Part shown: positions 15,374 through 23,634 of the stretch, one piece after another
Numbering within the stretch: the first letter of the stretch is position 1
Layout of the letters: every line of letters starts with the position of its first letter
Assembly (NCBI GenBank): GCA_014896455.1
Contig: JADBKJ010000008.1
Span: 1-64,000, forward strand
DNA: 64,000 nt
Origin: Thermoanaerobacter sp.
GTDB lineage: Bacteria; Bacillota; Thermoanaerobacteria; Thermoanaerobacterales; Thermoanaerobacteraceae
Direction of reading: 5' to 3'
Notes under the pieces: generated by a model
What the model was told of the DNA's origin: nothing
Databases searched by the model: none
The model's input: the letters and a program-made list of their open reading frames with translations, nothing else
Position numbers and translations under genes: made by a program

Positions 15374-15963
15374 TAATTTTCACCGCCTTTTATTACATAT
15401 GACCAAAAGCCTAAGAGACAAATGAGGGACGAGAATATTAAGGACAGAGGTAAATTTCCCTGCCGAGTAAAACTTATCAGGCTGTAAGGATTGAAGGCAA
15501 AGCTATTAATATCTGTTGTGCCCATATATCCGAAAAGTGCATCTAAGAAAACTATAAAAGCGCTCCAACCTAATCCATCCATCTCAAAGCCTGAAAAAGT
15601 CATTTGAAGTCCAAATATTGCAAGTAAAAGTATTAAACTTCTCAAAATAGGCTCAAATTTATTTATAAAAGGGCCTTCTAAAAATATTCCTTCAATAGCA
15701 GAGGTCACAATCACAACGAGGCTTAAAAAAATGAGATTGTAAAGGAACAATTCTTTTTTAGAAAAAGGTAGGAAGTATAAAAGTTCTGCATTTTGATGCT
15801 TTATATCATACACTATAAAAGTGGCAGATAAAAACAAAAGTGCAATTGTTTTGATTAATATTACTGGTATGAATAGTAGAAAAGTAAGAAAAAGTATTCT
15901 TACAGTTTTCTCCTTTAATTCTTTCTGTATATAAATATCCATTTTATTTATCACTTCATTCAT
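15373..15963 (-). CDS. ABC transporter permease subunit
   Basis: 196 residues with about six hydrophobic segments (ILFLTFLLFIPVILIKTIAL; FFLSLVVIV-type helices). The arrangement GntR, permease, ATPase identifies it as the membrane part of the exporter. ATG 15963 follows GAGGAGG. An upstream in-frame start at 15981 lies inside the regulator gene and is less likely. Confidence 0.8.
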   Translation of the reverse strand: MNEVINKMDIYIQKELKEKTVRILFLTFLLFIPVILIKTIALLFLSATFIVYDIKHQNAELLYFLPFSKKELFLYNLIFLSLVVIVTSAIEGIFLEGPFINKFEPILRSLILLLAIFGLQMTFSGFEMDGLGWSAFIVFLDALFGYMGTTDINSFAFNPYSLISFTRQGNLPLSLIFSSLICLLGFWSYVIKGGEN

Positions 15964-16312
15964 TTTTCCAGACCTCCTCAAAAATTAACATAGAAGTATA
16001 ATAGTCTATACGACTGTTTTTCAATTTTGTGACACATTCTCTTATAATTTTTATTACACCTTCTTCTACATCAATGTCTTTCTTTATAAAATATCCTATG
16101 CCTTGCTCTGACTCTATATATCCTTCGTTTTTTAATTTTTCTAAAGCTTTTATAACTGTATTTATATTTACGTCAAATATCACCTGTAAATCTCTGATAG
16201 ATGGAAGTTGACTGCCTTTTTGAAGGTTACCTAATAAAATTTCTGATTTTATCATGTTTACTATTTGTAAATATGCAGGCACTCCACTGTGTTTATCTAC
16301 TTTTCTTAGCAT
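15956..16312 (-). CDS. GntR family regulator (YtrA subfamily)
   Basis: 118 residues, typical of the short YtrA branch. The winged helix-turn-helix (SGVPAYLQIVNMIKSEILLG, LPSIRDLQVIFDVNINTVIK) occupies residues 10-75 and is followed by a short dimerisation tail. It sits in an operon with a membrane protein upstream and the ABC genes downstream. The near-perfect 42-base palindrome at 17464 ahead of the operon is its probable operator. Confidence 0.88.
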   Translation of the reverse strand: MLRKVDKHSGVPAYLQIVNMIKSEILLGNLQKGSQLPSIRDLQVIFDVNINTVIKALEKLKNEGYIESEQGIGYFIKKDIDVEEGVIKIIRECVTKLKNSRIDYYTSMLIFEEVWKNE

Positions 16313-16321
16313 TTTGCACCA

Positions 16322-17449
16322 TCACTCTCTGATTAATTTTATAATGCCTAAATTTTTTATGTCGATAGGAGCTTTGCTTTTGTTTATAATTTTTAAAGAA
16401 CCGCCTGTTGCATCTATATAAAATTCACCAGTTTCATCAGAAGTATTTAAAATTTCAAGTGTTCCATTTAAAGAAGTGGCATTTATATTAAAATTATTAA
16501 ATTTTGATTTTATATCAATATTTACACCAGTGGCGTCTAATATGATTTTATCAAAATCTAATTCTCCTTTTATGTTACTCCCTGTAGTATTGAGATTTAA
16601 GTTTTTACCTTTTAATTTGCCATTCAAGTCAAAACCAACAGTGTTTATATAAATGTTATTTTCTGATACAATATCAGCATTTATTGTAGTTCCAACAGAG
16701 TTTATATGAATGTCTTTAATGTTTCCACTACCAATTATCTTGACTGATGTACAATCAATATCAAGGTTTTTTTCAAGTGATGTACCTAATTTTATAACAT
16801 AAGTAGAATTTTTTATAGGGGAAAATTCTTCTAAATGTAAAACTTTATTATCTCCGGTTTCTATCAATCGAGAAGAATAAGACAAAGTATCGCCCTCAAC
16901 AAGTTCCAACTCAATTTCTGAGGAGACTTTAATAGATATGCTATCTATGTCTTTTACTGAAATTGATTTATCCGGCAGAAAATTTTCATGAGGGCGTAAG
17001 TCATAATTAGAACTATTCGGGATAGTTATTGGAGGAATATTAATATGAATACCTGGAATATCAATTTTTGTGCCATTGTCTTTTATAGTTTTTGTCTTAA
17101 CATTAGTAAAAAATAAACCCATTCCTAAAATTGGTACGGTAATTACCATTATAAATAATACGAGTAAAACAATTGAAAGTGAAGAAGATAGCCCTTTTCT
17201 TATAGGGAAGATACTTATTAAAAGTACAAAAGATAAAATAAAAAGCAATACTTTTAAAGAAATCCATGGAGAAATCCAAGCTAATAAGATGCTAACTCCT
17301 GATGCAGCTACTCTTATAGTGGCACTTTCTTTAAAAGTTTTTACAATGGGCAAATTTGAAGTTTTGCTTGAGAACAGGAAAATAAAACCGGTTACTAAAG
17401 CTACAAAAGCCACTAAAAATACAATAGTTTCAATTAAATTTTGATTCAT
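16322..17449 (-). CDS. Membrane protein with C-terminal beta-helix-like (DUF4097-type) domain
   Basis: 375 residues. The first 120 contain about four hydrophobic helices (ETIVFLVAFVALVTGFIFLF onward). From about 160 the sequence turns into short repeated beta-strands rich in Asn, Ile and Gly (NIKDIHINSVGTTINADIV; NNIYINTVGFDLNGKLKGK), like the putative adhesin/DUF4097 right-handed helix. ATG 17449 follows GGGAGG. It is the first gene of the operon with the GntR regulator and ABC transporter. It may sense or respond to envelope stress, an inference from its partners. Confidence 0.65.
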   Translation of the reverse strand: MNQNLIETIVFLVAFVALVTGFIFLFSSKTSNLPIVKTFKESATIRVAASGVSILLAWISPWISLKVLLFILSFVLLISIFPIRKGLSSSLSIVLLVLFIMVITVPILGMGLFFTNVKTKTIKDNGTKIDIPGIHINIPPITIPNSSNYDLRPHENFLPDKSISVKDIDSISIKVSSEIELELVEGDTLSYSSRLIETGDNKVLHLEEFSPIKNSTYVIKLGTSLEKNLDIDCTSVKIIGSGNIKDIHINSVGTTINADIVSENNIYINTVGFDLNGKLKGKNLNLNTTGSNIKGELDFDKIILDATGVNIDIKSKFNNFNINATSLNGTLEILNTSDETGEFYIDATGGSLKIINKSKAPIDIKNLGIIKLIRE

Positions 17450-17463
17450 AAGACGACCTCCCA

Positions 17464-17505
17464 AAGTTTTATACTGTTATATAATTATATAACACTATAA
17501 AACTT
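17464..17505 (-). promoter_or_regulatory. 42-base palindromic operator
   Basis: AAGTTTTATACTGTTATATAA is followed by its mirror TTATATAACACTATAAAACTT. The two halves differ at a single pair. It lies 15 bases upstream of the first gene of the GntR operon and contains TATAAT-like sequence, so a bound regulator would block the promoter. Confidence 0.8.
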
Positions 17506-17660
17506 TTTTGTCAATGAGTTTTAAAAAATTATTAAAACAATTTTTAAGCTAGAAAAAATAAGAAGGAATTTAAAGATCTATGTAGAAATAATAAACTTGT
17601 AGAGGTTAATCATTAAAATTTGAAGGTGGTTTAATAAAACTATACGGGAAGGGGTAGAAA

Positions 17661-18701
17661 ATGGATTATAAGGATTTATTAAAAAAGCTTAGTGAAAGCT
17701 ACGGGGTTTCTGGGCATGAGAGAGGAATTTATGACCTCTTAAAAAAAGAATTTGAACCAATTTCAGATGAAGTTAAAGAAGACAATTTTGGCAATCTTAT
17801 TTTTAAAAAGAAGGGCACAAAAGGCAAGTACAAGGTGATGTTAGCAGCTCATTTAGATGAAATAGGCCTTATGGTGAAAGATATTGATGAGAAAGGATTT
17901 ATAAAATTTACAACAGTAGGAGGGGTTGATCAGAGGACTCTTCCTTCCCAAGAAGTTATAGTTCACGGTAAAAAGGATTTGTTGGGAGTTATAGGAAGTA
18001 AGCCACCACATCTTTTGTCTTCTGAGGACATGGAAAAAGCTATAAAAATAGATGATATGTATGTGGATGTTGGACTTCCTAAAAAAGAAGTAGAGGAATT
18101 AGTCAAAATTGGCGACATTATAACGATAAAAAGAGACTTCAGAGAGCTTTTAAATGATTATGTTTCTGGAAAGGCCTTAGATGATAGAGCCGGGATTGTT
18201 GTGATGGCAGTATGCCTTGATGAACTGAAAAAATTATATCATTATCATGATGTATATGCAGTAGTTACACTTCAGGAAGAAGTAGGAGTAAGAGGAGCTA
18301 CAACTTCCGCTTATAATGTAGAGCCAGACATTGCAATTGCTATTGACGTTACCCATGGAAAAGCAAGAGGGGTTAGTCTGGAGATAGAGTTAGGTAAAGG
18401 ACCTGCAATTGGAAAAGGACCTAATATTCATCCGGCAGTATACAAAGGACTTGTTGAGGCTGCAAAGAATTACAATATAAACTATCAAGTAGAGCCGCTT
18501 CCAGGTCCATCAGGAACAGACGCTTGGGCGATACAGGTTTCAAGAGAGGGCGTGCCAACAGGATTAGTATCAATACCTCTAAGGTATATGCATACTTCAG
18601 TAGAAACTGCAAATATGAAAGATGTAATAAGTAGTGGTAAACTCTTAGCTTATTATATAGCCAATCTTCCAGAGGAATTGGAGGGACACTTATGTTATTA
18701 A
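17661..18701 (+). CDS. M42 family metallopeptidase (1 of 3)
   Basis: 346 residues of the M42 (glutamyl aminopeptidase/deblocking aminopeptidase) family, often mislabelled endoglucanase. Metal ligands and catalytic acids are visible: AAHLDEIGLMV (His), ALDDRAG (bridging Asp), EEVGVRGA (Glu pair), AIDVTHG (Asp) and RYMHTS (His). These enzymes form cytoplasmic dodecamers that trim peptides. The ribosome site GGAAGGGG precedes the ATG. It overlaps the next paralogue by 10 bases, so the three are one operon. Confidence 0.9.
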   Translation: MDYKDLLKKLSESYGVSGHERGIYDLLKKEFEPISDEVKEDNFGNLIFKKKGTKGKYKVMLAAHLDEIGLMVKDIDEKGFIKFTTVGGVDQRTLPSQEVIVHGKKDLLGVIGSKPPHLLSSEDMEKAIKIDDMYVDVGLPKKEVEELVKIGDIITIKRDFRELLNDYVSGKALDDRAGIVVMAVCLDELKKLYHYHDVYAVVTLQEEVGVRGATTSAYNVEPDIAIAIDVTHGKARGVSLEIELGKGPAIGKGPNIHPAVYKGLVEAAKNYNINYQVEPLPGPSGTDAWAIQVSREGVPTGLVSIPLRYMHTSVETANMKDVISSGKLLAYYIANLPEELEGHLCY

Positions 18702-19714
18702 AGGAATTGACAGAAATAATGGGGGCTTCAGGAGATGAGAAGGAGATAAGGGAGAAGATAAAAAGTATTGTTGAACCATATGTGGACAATGTTTATGTAG
18801 ATAAAATAGGGAATTTGATAGCCTGCAAAAAAGGCAAAAAAGACAAACCTAAAATAATGTTAGCTGCCCATATGGATGAAGTAGGACTTATGGTAAAATC
18901 AGTTAATGAAGATGGGACTTTGAGTTTTTTTCCTGTAGGTGGTGTAGATAATAGAATACTCGTTGCAAAAACAGTAAAAGTAGGTGAAAAGGGAATAAAT
19001 GGAGTAATAGGAGCAAAGCCAATACACCTTCAAAAGAGAGACGAACAGCAAAAGCCTCTTGACTTCGATTCTCTTTATATAGACATTGGTGCGACTTCAA
19101 AAGAAGAAGCTTTAAAACATGTTTCCCCTGGAGATTATGTTTATTTTGACTCAAATTTTGAGATATTAGGAAATGGCTATGTGAAAGCGAAGGCTTTGGA
19201 TGACAGAATAGGCTGTAATGTGCTGATAGAAAATCTGAAAAACGAGTATGAATATACTGTTTGTGCAGCTTTTACAGTGGAGGAGGAAGTAGGTTTAAGG
19301 GGAGCAGGTGTTGCAGCATATAATGTGGAACCCGACTTTGCCATAATTGTGGAAGGGACAGTTGCAGCGGATGTTACTGATTCAGTACCCCATTTAGTTT
19401 CTACGGAATTGGGCAAGGGACCTGCAATTTCTTTGATGGACAGGACAACTCTTTATGATAAAAAACTTATTGATAAAATTGCGAAAATAGCCGATGAGAA
19501 TAAGGTACCTTATCAATTTAGGAGAATAGCCAGCGGCGGCAATGATGCAGGGAAAATCCATCTTACAAAAGGTGGCATAAAAACAATTGCTGTATCTGTC
19601 CCCTGCAGGTATATTCATTCTTTTAATTCTGTAGCCTTTTTAGAGGATTTTCATAACACAGTCAAATTGGTTGATTTGATAATAAAAAATATTGAGAAGG
19701 AGGCTTTAATATGA
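18692..19714 (+). CDS. M42 family metallopeptidase (2 of 3)
   Basis: 340 residues with the same ligand set: AAHMDEVGLMV, ALDDRIG, EEEVGLRGAG, EGTVAAD in place of the usual D-V-T/H stretch, and RYIHS. The change at the fourth motif (Glu instead of Asp) is a known M42 variation and may shift specificity. It ends in a four-base ATGA overlap with the third gene. Archaeal paralogues assemble into mixed complexes, and the same could apply here. Confidence 0.88.
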   Translation: MLLKELTEIMGASGDEKEIREKIKSIVEPYVDNVYVDKIGNLIACKKGKKDKPKIMLAAHMDEVGLMVKSVNEDGTLSFFPVGGVDNRILVAKTVKVGEKGINGVIGAKPIHLQKRDEQQKPLDFDSLYIDIGATSKEEALKHVSPGDYVYFDSNFEILGNGYVKAKALDDRIGCNVLIENLKNEYEYTVCAAFTVEEEVGLRGAGVAAYNVEPDFAIIVEGTVAADVTDSVPHLVSTELGKGPAISLMDRTTLYDKKLIDKIAKIADENKVPYQFRRIASGGNDAGKIHLTKGGIKTIAVSVPCRYIHSFNSVAFLEDFHNTVKLVDLIIKNIEKEALI

Positions 19715-20694
19715 GTTTAAATATAGAATTGATAAAAAAACTTACACAGACTTATGGACCTTCTGGAAGTGAGGAGAAAGTTTTAGAAATCATAAAAGAA
19801 GAAGTAAAGGATTTTTGTGATGAGATTACATACGATGCATTGGGGAATATGATATGCAAAAATGCAGGAAAAGGTAAAAAAATAATGGTGGCTGCTCATA
19901 CAGATGAAATAGGACTTATGATTACACATATAGAGGATGAAGGTTTCTTGAGATTTACAACTATTGGAGGCGTTTTTGTAGAACAGATAGTAGGGAGAAG
20001 AGTGGTTTTTAAAAATGGAGTTCAAGGAGTCATAGGAGTAGAACATTTGGAGGATAAAAAAGATTTTAGAATTGAAAAATTGTATATAGATATTGGAGTA
20101 AAGAATAAGGAAGAAGCTCAAAAATATGTCAATATTGGAGATAGTGCATCTTTTGCAGGCGAATTTATTGAAGCAGGTGATAGACTTATATCAAAGGCTT
20201 TTGATGATAGAATAGGCTGCTATGTAGCTATTGAGGCACTGAAAAATCTTAAAACAGAAAACGAGGTGTACTTTGTTTTTACAGTGCAAGAAGAAGTTGG
20301 CTTAAGAGGAGCTACTACAGCTGCTTATAACATACATCCAGATTTTGCTGTAGCAGTTGATGTGACGTTAACAGGTGATACTCCTAAAGCTAAAAAGATG
20401 TCAGTATCTCTTGGTAAAGGTGCAGCTATAAAGGTAATGGACAGGTCAATAATAGTGAGCCCCTATGTGAGAGAAATGATGATTGAAGTGGCGAAAGAGA
20501 ACGGTATCCCATATCAATTAGAAATACTGGAATTTGGCGGCACTGATGCGGGAGCGATTAACCTTTCAAGAGGGGGAGTACCTTCAGGGGTGATTTCTAT
20601 TCCCACAAGGTATGTCCACAGCGTTTCAGAAATGGTGGATAAAAGGGATGTAGAAGCGAGTATCAGTCTCCTTATAAAAATGCTGGAGAAATAA
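19711..20694 (+). CDS. M42 family metallopeptidase (3 of 3)
   Basis: 327 residues; ligands in AAHTDEIGLM, AFDDRIG, EEVGLRGAT, AVDVTLTGD and RYVHS. It is the last gene of the triplet, followed by a strong terminator. Substrates of the three probably differ (acidic versus hydrophobic N-termini), but the sequence alone does not show which. Confidence 0.88.
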   Translation: MSLNIELIKKLTQTYGPSGSEEKVLEIIKEEVKDFCDEITYDALGNMICKNAGKGKKIMVAAHTDEIGLMITHIEDEGFLRFTTIGGVFVEQIVGRRVVFKNGVQGVIGVEHLEDKKDFRIEKLYIDIGVKNKEEAQKYVNIGDSASFAGEFIEAGDRLISKAFDDRIGCYVAIEALKNLKTENEVYFVFTVQEEVGLRGATTAAYNIHPDFAVAVDVTLTGDTPKAKKMSVSLGKGAAIKVMDRSIIVSPYVREMMIEVAKENGIPYQLEILEFGGTDAGAINLSRGGVPSGVISIPTRYVHSVSEMVDKRDVEASISLLIKMLEK

Positions 20695-20700
20695 AACAAG

Positions 20701-20730
20701 AGACCCTGCTTATTGCGGGGTCTTTTATTT
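20701..20730 (+). terminator. Rho-independent terminator of the M42 operon
   Basis: AGACCCTGC and GCGGGGTCT form the stem, followed by TTTTATTT. Confidence 0.85.
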
Positions 20731-20736
20731 ATGGAC

Positions 20737-20865
20737 TTATGCGTTTTCGCTGGAGGTGTTATTTTTTGAATTCACAAACCAGCTGACGATAAAAAACACA
20801 GCCACTATGAAAAGGACAAGCCCTGCTATCGCCCAAATAAGATTTTTAATATTGAATTTGAACAT
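20737..20865 (-). CDS. Small single-helix membrane protein
   Basis: 42 residues from the ATG at 20865, which has GAGGAAGG in front; a longer frame reaches 20919 but has no ribosome site. One hydrophobic helix (LIWAIAGLVLFIVAVFFIV) is followed by a short polar tail. Function unknown. It lies on the opposite strand to its neighbours. Confidence 0.5.
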   Translation of the reverse strand: MFKFNIKNLIWAIAGLVLFIVAVFFIVSWFVNSKNNTSSENA

Positions 20866-20978
20866 TTCAATCCTTCCTCGGGAAGAAAAAAGTTTATTTT
20901 TCTTATCTTCATTGTACAAGATATTTGTGACTATATCAATACTTTTTAAAATTAGCTAAAAGAACCAGACAAGACAAA

Positions 20979-21034
20979 GGGGACGGTTCCTTTTGTCTGA
21001 ATTTTAAAATGTTCAGATGAGAGGAACCGTCCCC
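20979..21034. repeat. Hairpin repeat, copy 4
   Basis: GGGGACGGTTCCTTTTGTCT pairs with AGATGAGAGGAACCGTCCCC. It sits between the small membrane protein and the glpP leader. Confidence 0.85.
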
Positions 21035-21160
21035 TTTGTCTGAGATTTGTTTTTATGTTTTTTATTATATAACATAGATTTAACATACTCTTAATACAGA
21101 CATAACACAAGAATTTTATAATACAACTAGACAAGTAGATAAGATTTGGTTAGAGAGGGG

Positions 21161-21227
21161 AGAGAAACCTTTAAAAGGACTAATAGAAGAAGGATATTAG
21201 TCTTTTGAGGGTTTCTCTCTTTTTTTG
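21161..21227 (+). promoter_or_regulatory. glpP leader terminator/antiterminator
   Basis: A long hairpin: AGAGAAACC and GGACTAATA on the left, TATTAGTC and GGTTTCTCT on the right, then seven Ts. It ends 13 bases before the glpP start codon. GlpP proteins bind leader RNA of glp genes and prevent termination when glycerol-3-phosphate is present, so this is a probable autoregulatory target. Confidence 0.75.
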
Positions 21228-21240
21228 TGAGGGGAAGGTC

Positions 21241-21816
21241 ATGAGAAAAGAGTCGTTTATAGAAAGGCTAAAGAAATATAAGTTGGTTGCAGCTGTAAAA
21301 GACGAAAGACATCTTGAGAAGGCTTTAAAAAAGCCCTTAAGCGGGATTTTTCTGCTCACAGGCAATATTGGGGTTTTGAAAAGATTTGTGGATTTTTACA
21401 AAGAAAATGACTTTATGGTATTTGTGCACGTTGAAAAAATAGGCGGTATAAGCTTTGACCAGGAGGGTTTGCAATTTATAGCTCATTATGTGAAACCTGA
21501 TGGAGTAATTACTACAAAAGCTAATTTAATCAAAATTGCCAAAAAGCTAGACTTGATAACTATTCAGAGGTGCTTTTTGATCGATTCTGATGCCTTTAAA
21601 AATGCGGTAGAGATTACAAAAGAAGTACAGCCTGATTTTGTGGAATTGATGCCTGCATTGATTCCCTCAATGATTGAAAAATTTAAGGCAGAGACAAATT
21701 TGCCAATAATTACAGGAGGGCTTTTACAGAACAAAGAACAGATGATAAAAGCATTGGAAAATGGGGCTATCGCTGTATCTACAGGGAATCCTGAGTTGTG
21801 GAGTATCAAACTTTAG
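21241..21816 (+). CDS. glpP: Glycerol-3-phosphate-responsive antiterminator
   Basis: 191 residues, the usual length of GlpP. Recognisable parts are LVAAVKDERHLEKALKKP, GIFLLTGNIGVLKRFVDFY, FVHVEKIGGISFDQEGLQFI, KPDGVITTK and PIITGGLLQN, a TIM-barrel-like fold with a phosphate-binding end. ATG 21241 follows GAGGGGAAGG. It heads an operon with two permeases and a binding protein of the glycerol-3-phosphate importer type, which supports the same ligand. A terminator in its leader suggests self-control. Confidence 0.92.
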   Translation: MRKESFIERLKKYKLVAAVKDERHLEKALKKPLSGIFLLTGNIGVLKRFVDFYKENDFMVFVHVEKIGGISFDQEGLQFIAHYVKPDGVITTKANLIKIAKKLDLITIQRCFLIDSDAFKNAVEITKEVQPDFVELMPALIPSMIEKFKAETNLPIITGGLLQNKEQMIKALENGAIAVSTGNPELWSIKL

Positions 21817-21835
21817 TTCTTGGAGGTAATTTGTG

Positions 21836-22780
21836 ATGTACAGAATTGAGAGTATAACTTCAAAAGCAAATTATAAGGTGAAAAGGCGAAGCGTAGGAAT
21901 ATTTTTGAAAAATTTCAAGGCAGAAATTGAACCTTTCTTGTATCTTTTACCGGCGGCTTCTATATTTATTGCCTTTACTTTTTATCCTTTCTTTAAGACC
22001 ATTTATATAAGCCTTTTTATAACAGATCCCCAAGGAGGGTTAAGCAAATTTATAGGTCTTAAGAATTATTTCGACCTGTTGACATCTTCAGATTTTTTAA
22101 ACAGCCTTTACGTAACTTTCAAGTTTGTATTACTGACGGTACCTTTTTCGATAGTCATTTCATTGGTTCTTGCCATATTTGCTAACTTAAATATAAGAGG
22201 GAAGAGTATTTTTAGGACCTTTTACGCACTACCCATCTCGATATCTTCAGCTTCAGCCGCAGTGATATGGACTCTTCTGTTTAACCCTTCTATTGGGTTT
22301 GTGAATTACCTTTTGGGATTATTTGGTGTTCCTCCGATTGGATGGCTTACAGATGTTAAATGGGGCATAGTAGCTGTTTCTATTGTAACGATTTGGCTAA
22401 ACATAGGGATGAATTTTATATTTCTTCTGGGAGGGCTTCAGAATATTCCAAAAGACCTTTATGAAAGTGCTCAAATTGATGGTGCAAATGTGTTTTTGCA
22501 GCACATAAAAATCACCATTCCCATGCTTTCTCCTACGCTGTTTTTTGTGACAGTTGTAGATGTTATAAACGCTTTTCAGCAGTTTGGTGTGATAAACATT
22601 ATGACACAGGGTGGACCTGTGGATTCTACTAATGTGATAGTGTATTCCATATACAGAGATGCTTTTTTCAATTTTAGGTTTGGAGTTGCAAGTGCAGAAT
22701 CCATCATACTTTTTGTGATACTTTTAATACTTACGGTCTTGCAGTTTAAAACAGGTGAGAGGAAGGTGTTCTATAGGTGA
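21836..22780 (+). CDS. ugpA: ABC transporter permease, UgpA-like
   Basis: 314 residues with six membrane helices and the inner-membrane permease loop YESAQIDGANVFLQHIKITI, the EAA motif contacting the ATPase. It belongs to the MalF/UgpA group of carbohydrate importers. Being downstream of glpP, glycerol-3-phosphate or a glycerophosphodiester is the likely substrate. It overlaps the next permease (GTGA). No ATPase gene is nearby, so a shared MsmX/UgpC-type ATPase elsewhere must power it. Confidence 0.85.
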   Translation: MYRIESITSKANYKVKRRSVGIFLKNFKAEIEPFLYLLPAASIFIAFTFYPFFKTIYISLFITDPQGGLSKFIGLKNYFDLLTSSDFLNSLYVTFKFVLLTVPFSIVISLVLAIFANLNIRGKSIFRTFYALPISISSASAAVIWTLLFNPSIGFVNYLLGLFGVPPIGWLTDVKWGIVAVSIVTIWLNIGMNFIFLLGGLQNIPKDLYESAQIDGANVFLQHIKITIPMLSPTLFFVTVVDVINAFQQFGVINIMTQGGPVDSTNVIVYSIYRDAFFNFRFGVASAESIILFVILLILTVLQFKTGERKVFYR

Positions 22781-23598
22781 GAAAAAATATAAAGGCTTTG
22801 AGTATATACGTTATAAATACGGCTCTTGCAGGAATAATTCTTTTTCCCTTAATCTATGCATTAATGATTAGTTTGATGCAACCTAGCGACATTTTCCAAT
22901 ATCCACCCAAATTCATTCCGAAAAGTCTTTATCTTGGGAATTACATTGAGGCTTTAAGGTCTGTTCCAATTTTGAGATTTGTTTTAAATAGCTTTATCGT
23001 ATCTTCTGTAGTAACTGTAGGACAGATAGTTACTGCGAGCCTAGCTGCCTATGCTTTTACTTACTACGATTTTAAAGGGAAAAATGTAATATTCTTGATA
23101 TTTCTTTCAACAATGATGATTCCAGGAGAAGCTACGATTATTGCGAACTATCTGACGATGCGGTCTTTAAATTGGCTTGATACGTATCAGGCTTTAATAG
23201 TGCCTAATTTAAGCACTGCTTTAGGGATATTTTTGATGAGACAGTTTTTCTTAACAATTCCTAAAGACTATTATGAAGCGGCTGCTATGGATGGAGCTTC
23301 TAAATTTCAATTTTTTATAAAAGTGCTTTTGCCTCTTTCAAGGCCGGCAATAGGGTCTTTAGCGATTTACAGTTTTCTCATGACGTGGAATCAATACATG
23401 TGGCCTTTGCTTGTTACAAATAGGGACGAGATGAGAACGGTGCAAATAGGTATAAGTATGCTGCAGATGGCGGAGTCGCAGTCTTTTGGCCTCATAATGG
23501 CAGGAGTTGTGATGATAATAATACCGTCCATCGTAGCCTTTATTGTAGGGCAAAAACAGCTGATTGAAGGACTTGGTGCCGGAGCCTTGAAAGGGTAA
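22777..23598 (+). CDS. ugpE: ABC transporter permease, UgpE-like
   Basis: 273 residues, MalG/UgpE type. The EAA loop YYEAAAMDGASKFQFFIKVL is near residue 165-185, and the C-terminal end GAGALKG is typical. Start is a GTG overlapping the UgpA stop. It forms the importer channel together with the preceding permease. Confidence 0.85.
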   Translation: MRKNIKALSIYVINTALAGIILFPLIYALMISLMQPSDIFQYPPKFIPKSLYLGNYIEALRSVPILRFVLNSFIVSSVVTVGQIVTASLAAYAFTYYDFKGKNVIFLIFLSTMMIPGEATIIANYLTMRSLNWLDTYQALIVPNLSTALGIFLMRQFFLTIPKDYYEAAAMDGASKFQFFIKVLLPLSRPAIGSLAIYSFLMTWNQYMWPLLVTNRDEMRTVQIGISMLQMAESQSFGLIMAGVVMIIIPSIVAFIVGQKQLIEGLGAGALKG

Positions 23599-23634
23599 AA
23601 ATATAAATTATAACCATAAGGAGGGCACATTTAT

